Below are positions 44,848 through 53,222 of a DNA stretch of 64,000 bases, in pieces; the first letter of the stretch is position 1; every line of letters begins with the position of its first letter. Location of the stretch: positions 223,556 to 287,555 of the forward strand of contig NZ_PGVF01000009.1 of assembly GCF_002860285.1 (NCBI RefSeq). Direction: 5' to 3'. The notes beneath the pieces are model-generated. The model had not been told where the DNA came from, did no database searches, and saw nothing but the letters and a program-made list of their open reading frames with translations. The stretch is from Bacillus sp. M6-12 (GTDB lineage: Bacteria > Bacillota > Bacilli > Bacillales > DSM-1321). The position numbers and the translations under genes are program-made.

Positions 44848-46087
44848 TTCCAAATTAAATAATAAAGTCGAATACAGTAAACCCCATTTACGAATTTTAT
44901 TAACACTGTCGATTTCAATGGTAGGTACTATGACTACTTGGTTTTCCATGACAGCTGTGTTACCTGACTTAATCAAACTTTGGGAGTTAACTGCGACAGA
45001 GGGAAGCTTCTTTACAATAATGGTGCAGGCAGGGTTTGTTATTGGTTGCTTACTTTCAGCTTTTATTAATTTACCTGACCGAATTCAACCACCCGTGTTA
45101 TTTTTTTGGTCTGCATGCATAGCCGGAGTTTCTACGATCTTAACAGCAATAATTGTCCATACGCTTACAGGAGCATTAATAATGCGCTTTATTACTGGGA
45201 TCGCTTTAGCAGGCGTGTATGGTCCAGGGATCAAATTACTATCAACATGGTTTCGAGAAAGACGAGGAATGGCATTAGGAGTTTTAGTGGGCGCACTTAC
45301 ACTAGGATCCGCGTTCCCACACCTATTTAGAGGTGTGGGAACTGCTTCCTGGGAAGTTGTCTTAATAATAACTGGAACAACTTCTATAATTGCAGGATTA
45401 TTGGTTCGATTCTTTGTTTATGTTGGACCATATCCTTTGCCTGCTGGTAAGTTTGAGCCAATGGCACTTCCACGTTTACTTAAACATAGACCTGTTAGAC
45501 TTGCAAACTATGGATATTTTGGACATATGTGGGAACTGTATGCAATGTGGTCATGGTTTGGAATTTTTGCAGCAAAAAGCTTGGAATCAAGCGGTATGAA
45601 CAGCGAACCTACTTTATCTTCAATATTAACGTTTCTTGTAATAGCTTCTGGATTTTTTGGTTCATGGATAGGAGGCATTTTATCTGACAGGATTGGACGT
45701 GAACGATTAACTTTATGGTCTCTCTCCATTTCGGGATCTATTACTTTACTTATTGGACTAATATACGGTCGTTCACCTTGGTTGCTAGTAATTTTAGGTA
45801 TTATCTGGGGAATTAGCATTATAGCCGATTCAGCACAGTTTTCAGCCCTTATCACTGAGCATGCTGACCAAAGATATGTAGGGACTGCCTTAACATTTCA
45901 ATTAGCTATCGGATTTGCCCTAACCATGTTTGTTATATGGATCATCCCGTTTCTTGAATCTGTCATAGGTTGGCGCTTTGTATTTCTTATACTTTTACCT
46001 GGACCTATTGGAGGTTTTATTGCGATGCATCGCTTATATAATATGAAACATAGTAAACAGGATATTAAGGAGGGGGAATCGTTGTAA
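44840..46087 (+). CDS. MFS transporter
   Basis: A 415-residue 12-helix carrier with GGILSDRIGRERLT between helices 8 and 9; the N-terminal half has a degenerate form of the motif (STWFRERRGMALGV). It resembles carriers of organic anions and cyanate-like compounds. It is a second carrier in the same catabolic cluster, in a different MFS family from the MHS symporter, so it may export a product or serve a related substrate. Confidence 0.82.
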   Translation: MVNSKLNNKVEYSKPHLRILLTLSISMVGTMTTWFSMTAVLPDLIKLWELTATEGSFFTIMVQAGFVIGCLLSAFINLPDRIQPPVLFFWSACIAGVSTILTAIIVHTLTGALIMRFITGIALAGVYGPGIKLLSTWFRERRGMALGVLVGALTLGSAFPHLFRGVGTASWEVVLIITGTTSIIAGLLVRFFVYVGPYPLPAGKFEPMALPRLLKHRPVRLANYGYFGHMWELYAMWSWFGIFAAKSLESSGMNSEPTLSSILTFLVIASGFFGSWIGGILSDRIGRERLTLWSLSISGSITLLIGLIYGRSPWLLVILGIIWGISIIADSAQFSALITEHADQRYVGTALTFQLAIGFALTMFVIWIIPFLESVIGWRFVFLILLPGPIGGFIAMHRLYNMKHSKQDIKEGESL

Positions 46088-46153
46088 ATTCAAATTAGGA
46101 ATCGAATACAGTCGGGAAAACATCTACAACTAAAAAAAGTAATTTTCTTAAAA

Positions 46154-46172
46154 AAGCTTCTCAAGGAAGCTT
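46154..46172. terminator. Hairpin after the MFS gene
   Basis: AAGCTTC (46154-46160) and GAAGCTT (46166-46172). The T-run is on the minus strand, though no minus-strand gene is seen, so its role is unclear. The rest of 46088-46442 shows no gene. Confidence 0.35.
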
Positions 46173-46442
46173 CAATATCAAAGTTAATTGAAAAATAACC
46201 CTCCTTACTTTGCCAATACAGGTGGTTCTTTTTAATTATAATTAATTTCAACTTACGTCTCTCCGTCCTCACTGGCACTACCTATTTTCCTTGCTAAGGG
46301 GCAAGTCTTTGGTATCAAGAGTTTGTTTGCTCACTGAAATGACAGGTGTATTTTTCCATGTTATCATTTAGGGAGAGCTAGAAAAATCGAAGACTTTATC
46401 CTGTTTTAGGAAATAGGAATTAGATTAAGGAGGAAAACATGT

Positions 46443-47108
46443 GTGCAATCACGAGAGTTTAAAGATTCTATTTATTACCATTTTTCAAGAGTCGGCAAAA
46501 CACTAAATAGTCCAAAGCGAATTGAATTACTAGACATACTCTCCCAAGGTCCAAAATCGGTTGAGATGTTAGCCAAAGAGACAGAAATGAGTGTAGCAAA
46601 CACTTCTCAGCATTTACAAACTTTACTGGAAGTGCGATTGGTCAAATTCCGGAAAGAAGGAACATTTGCAGTTTATCAATTGGCGAACAGAAAAGTGTGC
46701 GATTTAATACAATCTCTTCAAAAGGTGGCAGAAGATCGTTTTGAGGAAATAAATCAGTTACGTAAAGATTTCATTGAACGACCCAATCAATTAGAAAGTA
46801 TCGGTTTGGAAGCTTTGTTAAAGCGAATTGACAGCGGGAATATTACATTGGTGGATGTCCGCCCTAAGTCCGAATATGATGCCAGGCATATTCCAGGTGC
46901 TATCTCTATACCAATTGAAGACTTAAATAAAAAATTATCAGAACTTTCAAAAGATAAAGAAATAATTGCGTACTGTCGAGGACCCTATTGTGTATCTGCT
47001 ACTGAAGCCGTAGAGCTGCTGAAATCCTATGGGTTTCAAGCGGTTCGACTGGAAGTTGGAATTCAACATTGGGAGAAGGCAAAACAAAATCAATTCAATC
47101 TCAAGTAG
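46443..47108 (+). CDS. ArsR-family regulator fused to a rhodanese domain
   Basis: 221 residues: an ArsR-type winged helix (residues 10-90; helix SVANTSQHLQTLLEVRLV) followed by a rhodanese domain (about 115-218) with active-site loop CRGPYC (Cys178, Cys183). This fusion is known in several bacteria and is expected to sense sulfane sulfur or a thiol-reactive signal. GTG 46443 with AGGAGG 8 nt upstream is the only good start; the overlapping ATG at 46439 is out of frame. It lies between the catabolic cluster and an AhpD-like gene. Confidence 0.87.
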   Translation: MQSREFKDSIYYHFSRVGKTLNSPKRIELLDILSQGPKSVEMLAKETEMSVANTSQHLQTLLEVRLVKFRKEGTFAVYQLANRKVCDLIQSLQKVAEDRFEEINQLRKDFIERPNQLESIGLEALLKRIDSGNITLVDVRPKSEYDARHIPGAISIPIEDLNKKLSELSKDKEIIAYCRGPYCVSATEAVELLKSYGFQAVRLEVGIQHWEKAKQNQFNLK

Positions 47109-47116
47109 ATGAGCTA

Positions 47117-47200
47117 ATGGTGAAATTAGGTTGGCAATATTGGGGCCTTTATACGGTAATTAGTATTTTATTTTTTGGAGGACTAGAACTTAATAAATAA
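47117..47200 (+). CDS. Possible 27-residue membrane peptide
   Basis: A frame from ATG 47117 encodes MVKLGWQYWGLYTVISILFF and seven more residues, a single hydrophobic segment. It begins 8 bp behind the regulator stop. The ribosome site is weak. It could be a small membrane protein or the end of a deleted gene. Confidence 0.28.
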   Translation: MVKLGWQYWGLYTVISILFFGGLELNK

Positions 47201-47420
47201 ATATATCAAATGTAATCATGGGTTTCTTATTGTTTTACCACTGTTACTGACCAAAAACTATTGAAGAGTGCCTAATCATAATCACAATCGAAATGAGTGT
47301 TAATAAAGTCAACCTCACAAGAAATGATCAACCTTATGTACACAAAAACGTTTAAGAATATCATTGTGAATGGAAAGGAACGAAATAAAATAGTAGTTTT
47401 TATGACAGGAGGAAAAAACA

Positions 47421-48077
47421 ATGAGTAATGATAGTTTATACAAGAAATCATATTTTCCCCGTATTTCTGAATTCGGCAAGTTAGCACCTGATACCTTTAA
47501 AGCTTTTTTGGCCTTTGACAAGAAGGCGCTAACCGAAGGTAAATTGACTATAAAGTTAAAAGAGTTGATTGCCGTAGCGGTTGCTCATACAACAGGATGT
47601 CCTTATTGCATTGAAGTACACGTTAAACAGGCTAAAGCCCAGGAATCCTCAAAAGAAGAAATGGCAGAAGCGATAATGGTGGCAACGGCCTTAAAAGCTG
47701 GTTCTGCACTTGCTCATGGTGTAAACGCCCTTAATGCCTATGATCAAACAGGTGATGAAGATTTATATAAGGCTTCTTATTTTAATCGTCTTCAAGAATT
47801 CTCTCAACTGAATGGAGATGTTTTCCAAGCTTTTATCGAGTTTGATAATCAAACTATGAAACCGGGTTTGCTCAGTATTAAAGAAAAAGAGCTTATCGCG
47901 GTGGCGGTTGCTCACACAACAGGGTGTCCTTATTGTATAGATATCCATACAAAAGGAGCGAAAAGAGCAAAAGCCACTAAAGAAGAAGTAACTGAAGCAA
48001 TAATGGTGGCAACAGCATTAAAAGCTGGTTCCGCACTTGCTCATGGAGTTAATGCGTTAAAAGCATTTGATGATTAA
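47421..48077 (+). CDS. Tandem-duplicated AhpD-like (carboxymuconolactone decarboxylase) protein
   Basis: 218 residues made of two copies of the same CMD/AhpD-like domain. The first has TTGCPYCIEVH with Cys60, Cys63 and His67. The second has TTGCPYCIDIH with Cys169, Cys172 and His176, exactly 109 residues later. The segments around both CxxC motifs and EAIMVATALKAGSALAHGVNAL are nearly identical, also at DNA level, so duplication is recent or held by conversion. Such proteins are peroxidase-type redox enzymes, usually single-domain trimers or hexamers. RBS AGGAGG; own terminator. Confidence 0.88.
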   Translation: MSNDSLYKKSYFPRISEFGKLAPDTFKAFLAFDKKALTEGKLTIKLKELIAVAVAHTTGCPYCIEVHVKQAKAQESSKEEMAEAIMVATALKAGSALAHGVNALNAYDQTGDEDLYKASYFNRLQEFSQLNGDVFQAFIEFDNQTMKPGLLSIKEKELIAVAVAHTTGCPYCIDIHTKGAKRAKATKEEVTEAIMVATALKAGSALAHGVNALKAFDD

Positions 48078-48112
48078 GAAACAATGAATAAATGATTTAC
48101 TCGTACGTAAAC

Positions 48113-48144
48113 AACGTTCCTTTATCAAAAGGAACGTTTTTTTT
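48113..48144 (+). terminator. Terminator of the AhpD-like gene
   Basis: AACGTTCCTTT and AAAGGAACGTT, 11 bp, then TTTTTT. Confidence 0.88.
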
Positions 48145-48728
48145 GCACCCAGCATGTGTGTCCAATGTATAATAGGATGAAGTCCCGAACCGCGGAAGTT
48201 GAAGGAGCGTCTAGCTTAACATCAAGAGATCTGTGTCGCTTTAGTGTGTGTAAATCTTTATAACGTTCTTTTAAATTAAAAAAATATACTAACTTTAGAA
48301 TGTGAGAATGATTTTTGGTAAGGATCAGATTGAGATTTATTGTTGGAACAAGGAAATTGCCATTTAGAGGAATTTAGGCTCTTCGGATTATGTAGTGGAA
48401 AATATATTTTAACATTTTATTAAAATACCAAATATTACGCAGTAGACTCATACAGGTAAGCAGCTATAATCCAAACGCAGGTGGCAGTTTTAACAACCAA
48501 ATAAAAAAGCACGATTTGAAAAGTTGCTCAAATGTTCTCTGCTTAAATAGTATTTCCTCACTGATTATTCGAAATTAGGACAACTTATCATTATGTTGAG
48601 ATCATCAAGGTTAAAATAAACAATCTTGATTAAAGCATCAAGACAATAAGTTGAAAGCCAAGAAAAACAATTCGAGCTTTTGTAATAAATGCGATTTTGT
48701 AGAATCCGAGAGACAGCAAAGCAGCAAA
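48145..48728. other. Intergenic stretch without a supported gene
   Basis: AT-rich, with no terminator or palindrome of note. A frame near 48311-48415 (MIFGKDQIEIYCWNKEIAI, stop, then RNLGSSDYVVENIF) may be coding debris with one nonsense codon. Confidence 0.35.
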
Positions 48729-48911
48729 TCAAATACTAATAACAATCGTATACAAATCAAAATAATATTTATAAAAATGGATGTATAATGCTGGGTGAAT
48801 ATCCTGCACAGGCTGGGCAAGAAAGGGAAGAATAAGGAGCAGTCCAGCAAATATAAGCAGGGCATTCAACATAAAACTTAAGAAAGTAACTTTAAAGGCA
48901 GGTTTATTCAA
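48729..48911 (-). CDS. Possible small membrane protein (60 residues)
   Basis: A TTG start at 48911 behind GGGGGT, then one long hydrophobic stretch (about residues 9-31, SFMLNALLIFAGLLLILPFL) and a Tyr-rich tail. The composition is protein-like and the longer frame upstream is not. No family is recognised, so the call is tentative. Confidence 0.38.
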   Translation of the reverse strand: MNKPAFKVTFLSFMLNALLIFAGLLLILPFLAQPVQDIHPALYIHFYKYYFDLYTIVISI

Positions 48912-49202
48912 AAATACTACCCCCAACGTTGTTGTACGACTATTTAAACATATTTCTATTTTCAAACCAATTGATGGTAAATAAAAATAGACAACAAATT
49001 AATCAACAGTACGAAAATATAGTGACATAACAAAACGAAACGGTATTCCACCATATAATCCGAATCCCCCAAATTTATATCTCTTTATTAAAGAAGAAAT
49101 TGAAATGATAAAAAGCGAAAACTTTACAAAATTAAAGGGCAAAAAAACCATATATTATTATTCTACTTAGACCTTTTAGCCATAGAAAGCGAGGTAATAA
49201 AC

Positions 49203-50408
49203 ATTAACGAAAATAACCCATTGTCAGTAACTCAATCATCGCCTGCCCGGAAAGTCCTTCTCATCGCGGGAATCATTTTGGTTGCTGCCAATTTACGTCC
49301 TGCTATAACAGCTGTCGGACCGTTAATAGGATCAATACGGACAGACTTAGGTTTAACAAACGGATTTGCAGGTTTATTAACAACCATACCGTTAATCGGG
49401 TTTGCAATTATTTCATTTTTAATACCTAAAATAGGAAAACAATTTGGGAACGAATGGTCGTTATTTGCGGGTTTAATCATTTTGTTCTGTGGCATGTGTA
49501 TTAGATCCATCTCATCGGTCCCTATGCTATATATAGGATCAGCGTTCATTGGTATAGGAATCGCTGTATGTAATGTGCTCCTGCCAGGTCTTATTAAATC
49601 CCGGTTCCCTGCTAAGGTGGGCCTGATGACTAGTGTTTATTCTACAGTTCTGGTTATCTTTGCAGGGCTGGGTGCCGGCTTAAGCGTTCCGCTTGCCCAA
49701 GGTTTTGGTTTAGGCTGGGAAAAAGCGTTATTTTGTTGGGCTATTCTAACCGTAATTGCAGTTTTACTATGGCTTCCTCAATTACGGGTACATGATAAAG
49801 GACCGATTGTCACCCAACAAACTCAGCCAGGGGAGTTTAGGATTTGGCACTCATCTCTTGCATGGCAGGTTACCTTATTTATGGGATTGCAGTCTTTTGG
49901 TTTTTTCGTAACTGTAACGTGGCTTCCTGACATTCTGCTGGTTAAAGGATTAAGTATTGAGTTAGCTGGATGGATGATTTCTCTTCTTCAATTTATCGGC
50001 GTACCATTTACTTTTATCACACCGGTAATCGCTGGAAGATTGAAAGACCAGCGCATAATACCAATAGTCCTTGGTCTGTTCTTTGTAGCAGGGTATGGCG
50101 GATTACTTGTTGGCAAAAATGTAATCTTCACATTCATCTGGATATTTTGTATAGGTATAGCATTAGGTGGTACCATTAGCTACGCGTTAGTACTTCTAGG
50201 AATGCGTGCAATGAATGCACAACAAGCAGCCGATCTATCAGGGATGGCACAATCTGTCGGTTATGTTTTTGCGGCGATAGGGCCATTTTTCATTGGTTTT
50301 CTTTATGACTTGACACATTCCTGGACAATTCCTCTCATAATCATCTTAGCCGTTGGTTTGATTATGACGATTGCGGGAGTGGGTTCTAGTCGGAATGAGT
50401 ATGTGTAG
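49203..50408 (+). CDS. MFS transporter, CynX/NimT type (YycB-like)
   Basis: A carrier of about 401 residues. The first helix has the CynX/NimT signature ANLRPAITAVGPLI; 12 hydrophobic segments follow. Relatives are linked to cyanate, nitroimidazole or organic anion transport. The start is unusual. GAGG at 49191-49194 lies 8 nt before an in-frame ATT (49203), whereas the first conventional codon, TTG 49221, is 26 nt away. I give ATT as the likely start. Confidence 0.78.
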   Translation: MNENNPLSVTQSSPARKVLLIAGIILVAANLRPAITAVGPLIGSIRTDLGLTNGFAGLLTTIPLIGFAIISFLIPKIGKQFGNEWSLFAGLIILFCGMCIRSISSVPMLYIGSAFIGIGIAVCNVLLPGLIKSRFPAKVGLMTSVYSTVLVIFAGLGAGLSVPLAQGFGLGWEKALFCWAILTVIAVLLWLPQLRVHDKGPIVTQQTQPGEFRIWHSSLAWQVTLFMGLQSFGFFVTVTWLPDILLVKGLSIELAGWMISLLQFIGVPFTFITPVIAGRLKDQRIIPIVLGLFFVAGYGGLLVGKNVIFTFIWIFCIGIALGGTISYALVLLGMRAMNAQQAADLSGMAQSVGYVFAAIGPFFIGFLYDLTHSWTIPLIIILAVGLIMTIAGVGSSRNEYV

Positions 50409-50480
50409 GGTAAGTACTGGGTTGTAGTAAGTAATAACTATTTACAAAGTTGTACTCCAATTAGTTAAATCCGCTTTTAA

Positions 50481-50509
50481 AAAAAACACATTTTTATGTG
50501 TTTTTTTTA
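50481..50509 (+). terminator. Terminator of the CynX-like gene
   Basis: AAACACAT and ATGTGTTT stem with a T4 loop and a T-run. Confidence 0.75.
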
Positions 50510-50600
50510 TGCAATTTAACATATTCTTCTTTACTGAATTTAGATTTATATTTGAAATGTACTTAACTTAATAAAGCAAAAAAGGTTAAAGGGAGGATTT

Positions 50601-51428
50601 ATGGAAAATTATATTTGCTCTGCATGTGGTGTACAGTACGACCAATCTGAAAATCACCCAAAAATATGCATTATTTGTTCTGACGAAAGACAATATATCC
50701 CGGAAAGCGGCCAGCAATGGACGACGTTGGCGGATCTTCAAAAAAGCGGCTGCAAAAATCGCATTTCCGAGGTAGAGTCTAATCTATACACCATAAAGAC
50801 TTTCCCTGAAGTGGGAATTGGCCAGAATGCTTACTTAATTACCACAACTTATGGAAATGTGCTTTGGGACTGTATAACTTTGCTGGATGAAGAAACAAAG
50901 CAGGCTATTTGGGATGTTGGAGGATTGCAGGCCATTGTACTTTCCCATCCTCATTATTACAGTACTATCGCAGAATGGGCAGAAGCCTTTGACTGCCCTA
51001 TTTATATACATGAATCCGATTCAGAGTGGGCCACGAGAAGTTCAAGCCGATATGTATTCTGGCAAGGGGAAGCCATTAGTATAAATCCGGAAATAACAGC
51101 GATCAATTTAGGCGGGCATTTTGCCGGAAGCTCGGTCTTACATTGGAGCAAAGGTTCTGAAGGCAGAGGGTCATTATTAGTCGGAGATACAATATATATA
51201 GTCGCTGACAACCGCTGGGTAACCTTTATGTACAGCTATCCAAACAGAATCCCGCTTCCTTCCTTTGAAGTTCAACGAATGAGAGATTCATTGGAAAACT
51301 ATCACTTTGCTGGTATGTATGATGCATTTAACAAAAATATAAAAAACAATGCAAAAGAGGCTGTTATAAATTCTGCCGATAGATACATCTTTCATGTGAG
51401 CAGGAAAGAACCACTTGGAAAAAAATAA
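50601..51428 (+). CDS. MBL-fold protein with N-terminal zinc ribbon and altered metal site
   Basis: 275 residues. The N-terminal four-Cys ribbon (Cys6, Cys9, Cys23, Cys26) resembles rubredoxin-type knuckles. The following domain has metallo-beta-lactamase order: GIGQNAYLITTTYGNVLWD (about 72-90), LSHPHYY (114-120), LGGHFAGSS and VGDTIYI. The HxHxDH metal motif is reduced to HPHYY, so the second half of the metal site is lost. Activity may be changed. It is followed 16 bp later by an FMN reductase gene, probably one operon. Confidence 0.72.
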   Translation: MENYICSACGVQYDQSENHPKICIICSDERQYIPESGQQWTTLADLQKSGCKNRISEVESNLYTIKTFPEVGIGQNAYLITTTYGNVLWDCITLLDEETKQAIWDVGGLQAIVLSHPHYYSTIAEWAEAFDCPIYIHESDSEWATRSSSRYVFWQGEAISINPEITAINLGGHFAGSSVLHWSKGSEGRGSLLVGDTIYIVADNRWVTFMYSYPNRIPLPSFEVQRMRDSLENYHFAGMYDAFNKNIKNNAKEAVINSADRYIFHVSRKEPLGKK

Positions 51429-51444
51429 GGGAGGAAGCAAGAAA

Positions 51445-52014
51445 ATGAACAATATTAGAATTCTCGGAATCTGCGGCAGCCTTAGAAAAGAATCCATCAA
51501 TAAAAATCTATTGCTGCATATGAGCAAAATGCTGCCTGAAAATTACTCGTTTGAACTGGCCGATCTATCCGCTCTGCCTCTATATAATACTGATTTAGAG
51601 TCCAATCTGCCGCAGCCGGTTAGAATACTCGCAGAACAGGTCAGCAGGGCAGATGCGGTCCTGATCAGTTCACCGGAATACAATTCCTCGATCACTGGCG
51701 TGCTAAAAAATAGCCTGGATTGGCTTTCGAGGCCGATAGTGAACACGCCTTTAGCAAATAAGCTGGTGGCTATTATGGGAGCAACACCTGGATTGCTCGG
51801 AACGATCAAGGGACAGCTGCATCTAAGAGAAATCTTATTTGCACTAAACGCAGATCTAATCAGAAGACCGGAAGTGCTGATCCCGCATGCTGCATTAAAA
51901 TTCAATGAACTGGGAGAAGTAACTGACAGCAAGGCTATCGCTGTCCTAAATAAATTAGCTGACGCGCTTGATGAAGAAGTAAAGGTTAAGAAGAACCGCT
52001 CGAAAGACTATTAA
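51445..52014 (+). CDS. NADPH-dependent FMN reductase (flavodoxin-like)
   Basis: 189 residues: RILGICGSLRKESINKNLL with the phosphate-binding loop (about 4-22), SPEYNSSITGVLKNSLDWLSR (72-92) and GATPGLLGT, typical of the azobenzene/chromate reductase-like NADPH:FMN family. It reduces flavin, quinones or azo dyes with NADPH. GGGAGG at 51429-51434 serves ATG 51445 rather than the upstream ATG at 51415. The preceding stop is 16 bp away. Confidence 0.85.
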   Translation: MNNIRILGICGSLRKESINKNLLLHMSKMLPENYSFELADLSALPLYNTDLESNLPQPVRILAEQVSRADAVLISSPEYNSSITGVLKNSLDWLSRPIVNTPLANKLVAIMGATPGLLGTIKGQLHLREILFALNADLIRRPEVLIPHAALKFNELGEVTDSKAIAVLNKLADALDEEVKVKKNRSKDY

Positions 52015-52057
52015 TAGAAAGTTGAAAGTATCTAAATAAAGGAGAAAGGAGCTTATA

Positions 52058-52933
52058 ATGTGCTGTAAGCCAGATATAAAACAACAGGAAAGAAATTTTA
52101 TGAATGCTTATGATGAAAGTTTAAAACTGTGGCCGGTAAGTTATACAGAGCACTTTATTGAAACGTCGTTCGGTTTGACTAATGTTATTGAATGTGGGAA
52201 TCCTGAGTTACCGCCACTTGTTTTGTTGCATGGAGCAAGTATGAGCTCAACAATGTGGTATCCTAATGTGGAAAATTATAGCTCGGAATACAGGGTGTTT
52301 GCAGTCGATATCATGGGAGATAAAAATAAGAGTGTGCCTGCCAAGGAATTTACGAACCGAAGAGGTCATGCAAAATGGCTTGAGGAGGTACTCGATAAAT
52401 TAAACATTCAAAAGGCAAATTTCGTGGCGCTTTCTTATGGAGGACTTAATCTGATTAACTTCCTGGTGCATGCGCCGAATAGGGCAAACCGGGTGGTCGT
52501 GATGAGTCCGGCAGAGACTTTTGTCCACTTTACTCCTGAATTCTACACATATGCATTTGGAATGATCCAAAATAAAGAAGGGGTAGAAAAATTCCTTAAT
52601 TGGATATTTGAAGACCGATATACTGTAAAAGAACAAATCGCCAATCAATTAATCGCTGGAATGATGTGGCTGGACACAAAAAGGGGAGGGAAGCCCAAAA
52701 AAACTGGATTTCCATACGTATTCACCGATCAGGAGTTATCTTCCATAAAGACCCCGCTTTTGTTGCTATTAGGGGAATACGAAGTAATGTATGATCCTAT
52801 TCAGGTAATGGAAAGATCAAAAATAATGCCTAATATAACCTCTAAAATAGTCGAAGGTGCAGGGCACTTAATGTCCTTGGAGGCACCAGAAATCACAGCA
52901 AATCTAGCCCTTGAATTCCTTAAAGAGAGATAG
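52058..52933 (+). CDS. Alpha/beta hydrolase
   Basis: A 291-residue alpha/beta-hydrolase fold: oxyanion region LLHGASMSSTMWYPN, nucleophile Ser126 in ALSYGG (a variant of GxSxG), acid near LLLGEYEVMYDP and the catalytic His in GAGHLMSLEAP. Cytoplasmic, substrate unknown. AAAGGAG precedes ATG 52058; a second ATG at 52100 is less well placed. It lies 43 bp behind the FMN reductase and may share its transcript. Confidence 0.82.
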   Translation: MCCKPDIKQQERNFMNAYDESLKLWPVSYTEHFIETSFGLTNVIECGNPELPPLVLLHGASMSSTMWYPNVENYSSEYRVFAVDIMGDKNKSVPAKEFTNRRGHAKWLEEVLDKLNIQKANFVALSYGGLNLINFLVHAPNRANRVVVMSPAETFVHFTPEFYTYAFGMIQNKEGVEKFLNWIFEDRYTVKEQIANQLIAGMMWLDTKRGGKPKKTGFPYVFTDQELSSIKTPLLLLLGEYEVMYDPIQVMERSKIMPNITSKIVEGAGHLMSLEAPEITANLALEFLKER

Positions 52934-53222
52934 AAGGGCCAGGAGCCTGGAATAAGGTAATATTTAACACTAAAGCTTGATTAGCTCTTTCAAACTAAAC
53001 CAAAATTAGGACTCAAAAATTATTTCAAATAAGTTATTTAGTATATTACAAGATAACTAAAGGAGCTCTGATTTCAGTCCGCTTTAGCAAAGAGTTCACT
53101 GTTTTGGGAGATATTCATTTTAATATTCTATTTATCTCAATGATCCGGGTACAGCCGTAAGATTCTCTTAAACAGCTAGGTCCAATGTGAGGTTCCTTGA
53201 AGTACATTGGTCTCAAATAAAA

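Noticed and set aside
46090..46278. 62-codon minus-strand frame after the second MFS gene
   Set aside because: Composition follows AT-rich noncoding DNA and the frame spans a hairpin; no ribosome site.
53075..53205. 30-codon minus-strand frame behind the HTH-TPR regulator, considered as a signal peptide gene
   Set aside because: Hydrophilic with two Cys and no secretion signal; unlike NprX or PapR precursors.
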